Below are positions 27,726-33,565 of a stretch of DNA of 33,565 nucleotides, one piece after another (the stretch's first letter is position 1; each line of letters opens with the position of its first letter). Source of the DNA: Segetibacter sp. (lineage in GTDB: Bacteria > Bacteroidota > Bacteroidia > Chitinophagales > Chitinophagaceae); assembly GCA_025963675.1 (NCBI GenBank), contig JAOQAJ010000301.1, positions 1 through 33,565 of the forward strand, given 5' to 3'. The notes below the pieces were generated by a model, which saw only the letters and a program-made list of their open reading frames with translations, did not search any database and was not told the DNA's origin. A program made the translations under genes and the position numbers.

Positions 27726-28679
27726 TTATAGTATTTCCTTGACTACATTCCAGATAACTTTTGGCTTACCCAGGGTGTAATAATGCAAGACAGGTACACC
27801 AAATTTCTTCAATTCCCTGCTTTGTTGGGTAAGCCATTCCTGGCCAACCTGTTCGCATTCCTGGTCATTCTTACACCGCATAATTGCGTTTGAAAGATCG
27901 GTCGGAATATCAACATGAAATATTCTTGGTAAAATCGTTAGTTGCTTTTTGCTGGTAATTGGTTTTAAACCGGGAATGATAGGAACATCAATTCCAATTG
28001 AGCGACATGCCCTTTCAAAGTCGTAGAACTTTTGATTATCAAAAAACATTTGAGTCATTATGTAGCAAGCTCCGGCGTCAACTTTTTCCTTTAAATAGCG
28101 CAGATCGATCTCAAGATTTGGCGCTTCAAAATGCTTTTCAGGATAACCTGCAACTCCTATACAAAAGTTCGTTTTCCCTCCATTCTGTATGTCTTCGTCA
28201 AGATAGATTCCGTTGTTTAAATCAACAACCTGTTTTAACAAGTCGATTGCATAACTATGTCCGCCTGCCTCTGGTTCAAATGACGATTCGTTTTTAGCAG
28301 CGTCGCCACGCAATACCAGGACATTCTCTACATTTAAAAAATTCAGGTCAATTAATGCATCCTCCGTTTCACGTTTATTGAAACCGCCACATATAAAGTG
28401 AGGAACCGCGTCAATTTTATAATGGTTCATTATGGAAGCACAAATTCCGACGGTACCCGGACGTTTACGAACTTCTACTTTTTCGAAAGTTCCATCAGGC
28501 TTCTTTTTAAACATCGTCTCACTGCGATGATAAGTAACATTAATCCAGGAAGGCTTAAACTCCATTAAAGGATCGAGGTGGTCAAAAATTGATTTGATGC
28601 TTTTACCTTTTAATGGTGGCAGAACTTCAAAAGAAACAAGCGTATCTTTTGCTTGTTTAAGTTGGTCAATAACTTTCAT
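27726..28679 (-). CDS. metF: 5,10-methylenetetrahydrofolate reductase
   Basis: 317 aa; VSFEVLPPLKGKS, NVTYHRSE, VENVLVLRGDA, GVAGYPEKHFEAPN, GACYIMTQMFFDNQKFYDF, IPIIPGLKPI. Confidence 0.95.
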   Translation of the reverse strand: MKVIDQLKQAKDTLVSFEVLPPLKGKSIKSIFDHLDPLMEFKPSWINVTYHRSETMFKKKPDGTFEKVEVRKRPGTVGICASIMNHYKIDAVPHFICGGFNKRETEDALIDLNFLNVENVLVLRGDAAKNESSFEPEAGGHSYAIDLLKQVVDLNNGIYLDEDIQNGGKTNFCIGVAGYPEKHFEAPNLEIDLRYLKEKVDAGACYIMTQMFFDNQKFYDFERACRSIGIDVPIIPGLKPITSKKQLTILPRIFHVDIPTDLSNAIMRCKNDQECEQVGQEWLTQQSRELKKFGVPVLHYYTLGKPKVIWNVVKEIL

Positions 28680-28851
28680 CCTTTATATTAAAATTGTTGC
28701 AAACATAAGTTGTAAACGGCTAAAAACAAGGCAAAAGAAGACCTTGAATGTCTTTAGCAAATCTTTTTGAAAAGGCAATAAGGCATTGTTTACACCCGGC
28801 GTTGTATGTTTCGTATTTGTTTTTGATACCAACATTGCCACCCTGATTAAT

Positions 28852-28874
28852 CATCGTTGCGTCGCATTTCGTTC
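28852..28874 (+). repeat. Dispersed repeat copy I (CATCGTTGCGTCGCATTTCGTTC)
   Basis: Core match; GATACCAACA box upstream. Confidence 0.65.
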
Positions 28875-28986
28875 ATCTTCATAACTAGCTGAAGCTTGTT
28901 TTTGTTTTGACAATTGTTCGGCATCTGTCAGAAGTTAGGCAACCCGTCTCAACATAAGTTTGTGAAAAGCTGCATAAAGATTTTCT

Positions 28987-29010
28987 GCACAAGGGAGTGA
29001 CACAACGATG
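28987..29010 (-). repeat. Dispersed repeat copy J (CATCGTTGTGTCACTCCCTTGTGC)
   Basis: Two mismatches to copies D/E; CCAGCA box upstream on the minus strand. Confidence 0.85.
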
Positions 29011-29128
29011 GCAGGTAAAGGACCGCTGCTGGCGACAAAAAGACGTTACAATCCAACAAACTGTTAAGAGGTAACAGCTATTCATATTAAACAGGGTATT
29101 ACTGTATTTTTGTTTAAATATTTACGTA

Positions 29129-29938
29129 TTGAGCCTTATCATTCATACCGAGGAACTTATTAAAAGCTATCGTAATCGCACTGTGGTAAACCATGTGTCT
29201 GTAAATGTAAAGCAGGGCGAAATTGTTGGTTTGCTTGGGCCAAACGGAGCAGGAAAAACCACTACGTTTTATATGGTGGTGGGCTTAATAAAGCCTGACG
29301 AAGGAAGTGTGTTTTTGAATGACACAAACATAACTAAACTGCCCATGTATAAGCGGGCTCAAATGGGCATCGGTTATCTTCCACAGGAAGCAAGTGTTTT
29401 TAGAAAACTTTCTGTTGAAGATAATATTAAGGCTGTGTTAGAGATGACGAAGCTTACGAAAAAAGAGCAGAGAGTAAAACTAGATGCGCTTCTCGACGAA
29501 TTCAACCTACACCAGGTTCGTAAAAACAACGGCGACAGCCTCAGCGGAGGTGAAAGACGCAGAACAGAAATTGCACGTGCGCTTGCTGTTGATCCAAAAT
29601 TTATTTTACTGGACGAACCGTTTGCAGGTGTAGACCCAATAGCAGTCGAAGACATTCAGACCGTAGTAGCTAAATTAAAGTACCGCAATATCGGCATATT
29701 AATTACAGACCATAACGTAAACGAAACCCTTTCAATCTGCGACCGGGCGTATTTGCTAATTGAAGGAAAAATCTTTAAGCACGGAACCGCTGAAGAGTTG
29801 GCAGGTAACGAGCAGGTAAGAAATCTTTACCTGGGAACGAATTTTGAACTGCGCCGTAAGGACTGGATCATTGATATGGAAAGAGACAATGCATTGTTAC
29901 GAGCCGCCGAGGAACTAGCTGAGGAAGAAAAGGAATAG
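29129..29938 (+). CDS. lptB: LPS export ABC transporter ATP-binding protein (TTG start)
   Basis: [96 protein letters not shown]. Confidence 0.95.
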   Translation: MSLIIHTEELIKSYRNRTVVNHVSVNVKQGEIVGLLGPNGAGKTTTFYMVVGLIKPDEGSVFLNDTNITKLPMYKRAQMGIGYLPQEASVFRKLSVEDNIKAVLEMTKLTKKEQRVKLDALLDEFNLHQVRKNNGDSLSGGERRRTEIARALAVDPKFILLDEPFAGVDPIAVEDIQTVVAKLKYRNIGILITDHNVNETLSICDRAYLLIEGKIFKHGTAEELAGNEQVRNLYLGTNFELRRKDWIIDMERDNALLRAAEELAEEEKE

Positions 29939-30007
29939 GGTTATTTAGACTGAAGAAAAAAGTAACTTTAGAGAGTGCAATTGTTATTAACGAAATGACT
30001 ATTCAAG

Positions 30008-30255
30008 ATGGCTTACGATATCTCAGAAATTAAAAAGCTTTCTACTAAAGAGAAGCTACAAATCATAGACGAGTTGTGGGAAACTATGGATCCACCTTAG
30101 GTTGATGCAGAAGAAACTTTCGATGAAGATCCTGAAGTGGTTGCAATGTTACAGGAACGGATAGAAAAATATGAGAGCGGAGAGGGTGAATCATTGGGGA
30201 AGAGGCTAAAAAGATGCTTTTTTCTAATATTGACAAAAGAGAAAATGGGAAGTAA
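30008..30255 (+). pseudogene. Degraded antitoxin of a type II addiction module (PF09720-like)
   Basis: MAYDISEIKKLSTKEKLQIIDELWETMDPP-stop(TAG)-VDAEETFDEDPEVVAMLQERIEKYESGEGESL, frame shift, then EEAKKMLFSNIDKRENGK-stop. Confidence 0.75.
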
Positions 30256-30549
30256 TCTCTCCCTGAGTGTCTCATCTTCCGCCTTAAAAGATATTGATTC
30301 AATTACGGCATGGTATCATAAGATAAGTAGAAAACTGCCAATGAGGTTTGTTAAGGAGATAGAAAATTCTTTAATTAAAGTAGCCAATTCTCCTAAAGCT
30401 TTTTAGCGTTTTTAGAAACTATAGTTCGGTACGTAGAAATAAAATGAACGTCTTTCCCTTTATGATTTTCTATCACACGACCTCTTTACATATTTGCGAT
30501 CATTCACGCCTCCCGTTCACTTCGCTACATAGGCCGCGGGTTAAAATAA
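30245..30549 (+). pseudogene. Degraded RelE/ParE-family toxin
   Basis: SLSVSSSALKDIDSITAWYHKISRKLPMRFVKEIENSLIKVANSPKAF / SVFRNYSSVRRNKMNVFPFMIFYHTTSLHI / AIIHASRSLRYIGRGLK in three successive frames. Confidence 0.75.
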
Positions 30550-30596
30550 TCAGACGTTGTTCATATCATTTATATATTTGTCTTTAATACAATCTA

Positions 30597-32129
30597 ATGA
30601 AGCTTTTAAGTCCTGCCATATCAAGATTAGCGCGGTTTAGGCTGTGGCGAATTGAACATTGGATGAATAATCCCGTTGCTGTTCAATTCGAATTGTTGCA
30701 GGACCTCATAACATCTGCACAATACACAGAGATCGGGCGGAAGTATGGCTTCGAAAACCTGTATACAATCAAGAGCTTCAAAGATGCAGTTCCCATTCAC
30801 GAATACGACGATCTGAAACCTTACATCGAGCGTTGCATGCAGGGCGAACAAAACCTTTTATGGAATACTCCCATAACCTGGTTTGCCAAAAGCAGCGGCA
30901 CAACAAGCGAGAAAAGCAAATTCATCCCGGTTTCAGACGAAAGTCTTGAGGAAAGTCATTTTCAAGGGGCTAAAGATGTTCTTACCTTATACTATAATTA
31001 TAACCCCGACAGCGACTTGTTAATGGGTAAAGGACTGGTAATTGGCGGCAGCCACCAGGTTAGCAAACTAAATGAAGAAACCCAATATGGAGACTTAAGC
31101 GCTGTTCTTATGCAGAACACTCCCTTTTGGGGTCATTGGCTTCGCACGCCGGAATTATCAATTGCATTATTAGATGAATGGGAAACCAAGATAGAGAAAC
31201 TTGCCACAGCGACGATAATAGAAAATGTTACCAGCATCAGCGGGGTTCCTACCTGGACGCTTGTTCTAATTAAGAGAATACTTGAAATCACAGGCAAGCA
31301 GTATTTAAAAGAAGTTTGGCCGAACCTCGAATTGTACATTCATGGCGGGGTGTCTTTTACTCCTTATAGAGAACAGTTTGAAAAACTGATAGGTGCACCT
31401 ATAAATTACGTCGACTTGTACAATGCAAGTGAGGGGTTTTTTGGTGCCCAAAATAATCCGCTTGAAGAGGGAATGTTATTGTTTCTTCAACACGGCATTT
31501 TCTACGAGTTTATGCCGGTAGAAGAATACGGAAAAGAGAAGCCCCACACTTTGCAACTGGATGAAGTTGAGACAGGAAAAAACTATGCAGTGGTGATCAG
31601 TTCAAACGGTGGACTATGGAGATACCTGATTGGGGATACCATCCAGTTTACTTCATTGGCTCCATTTAAGATAAAAGTCTCAGGCAGAATAAAGCATTTT
31701 ATCAATGCATTTGGTGAAGAGGTCATTGTAGATAATTCCGACAGGGCGATTGCTTCTGCAAGTGAAAAAACCGGCGCTGTAGTTAAGGACTACACTGCAG
31801 GACCTATTTATTTCAGCGAAAATGGAAATGGCGGTCATGAATGGCTAATTGAGTTTGAGAGGAGCCCTTCAGACCTTGGCCTTTTTACATTTGAACTGGA
31901 TAACGCGTTAAAAAACGTAAACAGTGATTACGAGGCCAAGCGACATAAAGACATTGCTCTAAAAATGCCGGTTGTTCATTCATTAAAAAAAAGTGTCTTT
32001 GAAGAATGGTTACGGAGCAAAGGTAAATTAGGTGGTCAGCATAAAGTGCCCCGGTTAAGCAATGATAGAAAATACATTGAAGAAATCCTGGCCGTTGCCA
32101 ACAATGAAAATGCCAACTCTTGCTTTTGA
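30597..32129 (+). CDS. GH3 auxin-responsive promoter family protein (adenylate-forming enzyme fold)
   Basis: 510 aa; FKDAVPIHEYDDLKPYIERCMQGEQNLLW, WFAKSSGTTSEKSKFIPVS, YNASEGFFGAQNN, GGLWRYLIGDTIQFTSLAPFKIKVSGRIKHFINAFGEEV. Confidence 0.9.
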   Translation: MKLLSPAISRLARFRLWRIEHWMNNPVAVQFELLQDLITSAQYTEIGRKYGFENLYTIKSFKDAVPIHEYDDLKPYIERCMQGEQNLLWNTPITWFAKSSGTTSEKSKFIPVSDESLEESHFQGAKDVLTLYYNYNPDSDLLMGKGLVIGGSHQVSKLNEETQYGDLSAVLMQNTPFWGHWLRTPELSIALLDEWETKIEKLATATIIENVTSISGVPTWTLVLIKRILEITGKQYLKEVWPNLELYIHGGVSFTPYREQFEKLIGAPINYVDLYNASEGFFGAQNNPLEEGMLLFLQHGIFYEFMPVEEYGKEKPHTLQLDEVETGKNYAVVISSNGGLWRYLIGDTIQFTSLAPFKIKVSGRIKHFINAFGEEVIVDNSDRAIASASEKTGAVVKDYTAGPIYFSENGNGGHEWLIEFERSPSDLGLFTFELDNALKNVNSDYEAKRHKDIALKMPVVHSLKKSVFEEWLRSKGKLGGQHKVPRLSNDRKYIEEILAVANNENANSCF

Positions 32130-32262
32130 TCAATCCGTCCGCTCAAAGCAACTTTTTTTGTTGAATCATTCTTCTTGCACCTCGTAGTTTTCGTTCTTCT
32201 GTAGACCTTTGTGTAGATTGGTTATGTAATTTTTTACTTCCCAGTTTTCTTTACCAATACTA

Positions 32263-32349
32263 ATGCTTCAATTTGCTGATGTTCAGAAATTTTATGGCAG
32301 TTTTTTAGCCATCGATATTCCTTCTCTATCTATTGAAGATGCTGGCTTT
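32263..32349 (+). pseudogene. Truncated N-terminus of an ABC transporter ATPase
   Basis: MLQFADVQKFYGSFLAIDIPSLSIED resembles the start of an ABC ATPase, but no Walker A follows. Confidence 0.45.
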
Positions 32350-32453
32350 GTCTTTTGTTCTTTACAATGCCTACTATTATCACTACGAAAAAGAATACAA
32401 GTGAATTTGTCAGATCGATTAGGCTTAATGAGAAAAGCGTCATCAAAACGCTA

Positions 32454-33326
32454 TCAATAATTAATCTCCATTCCCTCATTATTTAAGTAGATCTTTTTGC
32501 CTGAAGCCGTCTCGATCTCGTATACATCAGGCTTTCCCTGCACCTGTAATTTATAAATTGTTGCTGCCCGGAAACCGGCAGGTTGTTTCGCAATATAAAC
32601 GCTAACTGCACGCGGGGGTTGCACCAAAGGAAACTCAGTACGCATATCAAGCCTTTGGCCTGATGCGTTATAATTGGTAGTTACCCATTGTGCGCCCGAT
32701 CGATATCTTGCTGAATAAATAGTTGTATCTACGTTGTTTCGCGTCCAGGTAGCGCGGTTCGACTCGGGAAAGTCTTTGTTGAAAGAGGCGGTAATGGGTG
32801 GTGGTATAGTCCATTGGCTTTCACCAACGGTGCTCCTGCTGTTTCCCCAATTGGTTTGGCCAAATTGCGCTTGCCCTGATCTGTCAACTGCTCCGGAATT
32901 AGTAGTAACACCGCCTTGCGTCATAGTCGTATTTACATTAAAAGTTGTATCGTTTCCACCTCTTATGGTTGTATTGTTGGCTGACCCTGTATTTAGATTA
33001 TTCCGGTTTGCAACTGTATCAAAACTCTTTGCTGCATTCTCACCAGGGTGAACGCCGCCAACAAAAGGGCTGTTATTGTTGGCCCGTGTTGCAGGACGTT
33101 GAGTAGTATTATTTCCGTTTCTGGCGGGACCATTCAGATACCGGTCCGTAGCAGTTTGCCGGGGAGCTAAAGGCTGGGTATGATCGGTTGTTTGAGGATT
33201 AACTGATCCAACAGGGGGAGCGGTTCTGGGGGTGGTATTAGGTGTTGCCCTGCTAACCTTTCTTTGGCCCTGGCTAAATGCATTGAGAGAAAAAACAGTT
33301 AACAAGATTATTGCCCAGGTCTTCAT
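32454..33326 (-). CDS. Secreted protein with Asn/Thr-rich low-complexity region and C-terminal PepSY-like domain
   Basis: 290 aa; signal peptide MKTWAIILLTVFSLNAFSQ; Asn/Thr/Arg-rich middle; FPESNRATWTRNNVDTTIYSARYRSGAQWVTTNYNASGQ...YKLQVQGKPDVYEIETASGKKIYLNNEG. Confidence 0.7.
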   Translation of the reverse strand: MKTWAIILLTVFSLNAFSQGQRKVSRATPNTTPRTAPPVGSVNPQTTDHTQPLAPRQTATDRYLNGPARNGNNTTQRPATRANNNSPFVGGVHPGENAAKSFDTVANRNNLNTGSANNTTIRGGNDTTFNVNTTMTQGGVTTNSGAVDRSGQAQFGQTNWGNSRSTVGESQWTIPPPITASFNKDFPESNRATWTRNNVDTTIYSARYRSGAQWVTTNYNASGQRLDMRTEFPLVQPPRAVSVYIAKQPAGFRAATIYKLQVQGKPDVYEIETASGKKIYLNNEGMEINY

Positions 33327-33387
33327 AGGATTTGGTTAAATGGTTTACAAAAGATAAGGTTAGCAGGTTTACACTTTTTATGGAACC

Positions 33388-33565
33388 CTATTTCTCCCTG
33401 TTTATTAGTTTAAAGAAACGGCTTTCTTTTCCACCTGAGGTGTGATCCTGGTAAAGGAAGGCAAGCTTGCGGTCGTTGAAAGTTTCATACCACTCTTCCC
33501 AGGAAATCTCTTCTAAAGTGTCTTGCCCGGAATACCCCGGAAAATCAATTCGTAACACTCCTCCA
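33388..33565 (-). CDS. C-terminal end of a CDS running off the right edge (hypothetical protein)
   Basis: Minus-strand frame GGVLRIDFPGYSGQDTLEEISWEEWYETFNDRKLAFLYQDHTSGGKESRFFKLINREK-stop, open to the window end. Confidence 0.75.
   Translation of the reverse strand, partial: GGVLRIDFPGYSGQDTLEEISWEEWYETFNDRKLAFLYQDHTSGGKESRFFKLINREK

Noticed and set aside
28680-28860. SAM riboswitch upstream of metF
   Set aside because: No recognisable conserved core or stems in the 180 nt leader by eye.
28885-29085. 66-aa minus-strand ORF between metF and lptB
   Set aside because: Overlaps dispersed repeat copy J; no protein-like conservation visible.

Overview
This window looks like ordinary chromosome from a Bacteroidota bacterium, probably Chitinophagaceae-like, judged from protein style and the TAnnTTTG-type -7 promoter motifs. 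It is mostly housekeeping genes: nadB, tRNA-Leu(UAG), tig-clpP-clpP-clpX, asd, a Fur-family regulator with SCO1 and a divergent MerC-like gene, cysS, two EEP-family proteins, two rhomboid-family proteins, rlmD, an M43 metalloprotease, a thioredoxin-like lipid/thiol protein, a parvulin PPIase, metF, lptB, and a GH3-family protein. I see no phage, CRISPR array, transposase, rRNA or complete defence system. The most interesting signals are non-coding or decayed: (1) a dispersed, bipartite intergenic repeat family (about CCARCA-N15-17-CATCGTTGYGTCRCTCACTTGTRC) with about ten copies, whose core changes symmetrically (GTGTCAC versus GCGTCGC); (2) a possible transcription attenuator upstream of asd, with a short ORF rich in aspartate-family codons; (3) a 7-3-7 palindrome (TTGCAAC-TTT-GTTGCAA) inside the promoter of the MerC gene next to a Fur-family gene; (4) a multiply disrupted toxin-antitoxin pair and a truncated ABC-ATPase remnant on either side of the GH3 gene; (5) a rhomboid pair in which one member has lost the catalytic Ser; (6) very long perfect hairpins between genes. 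Everything is from reading the sequence and the supplied ORF track; no database search was run.
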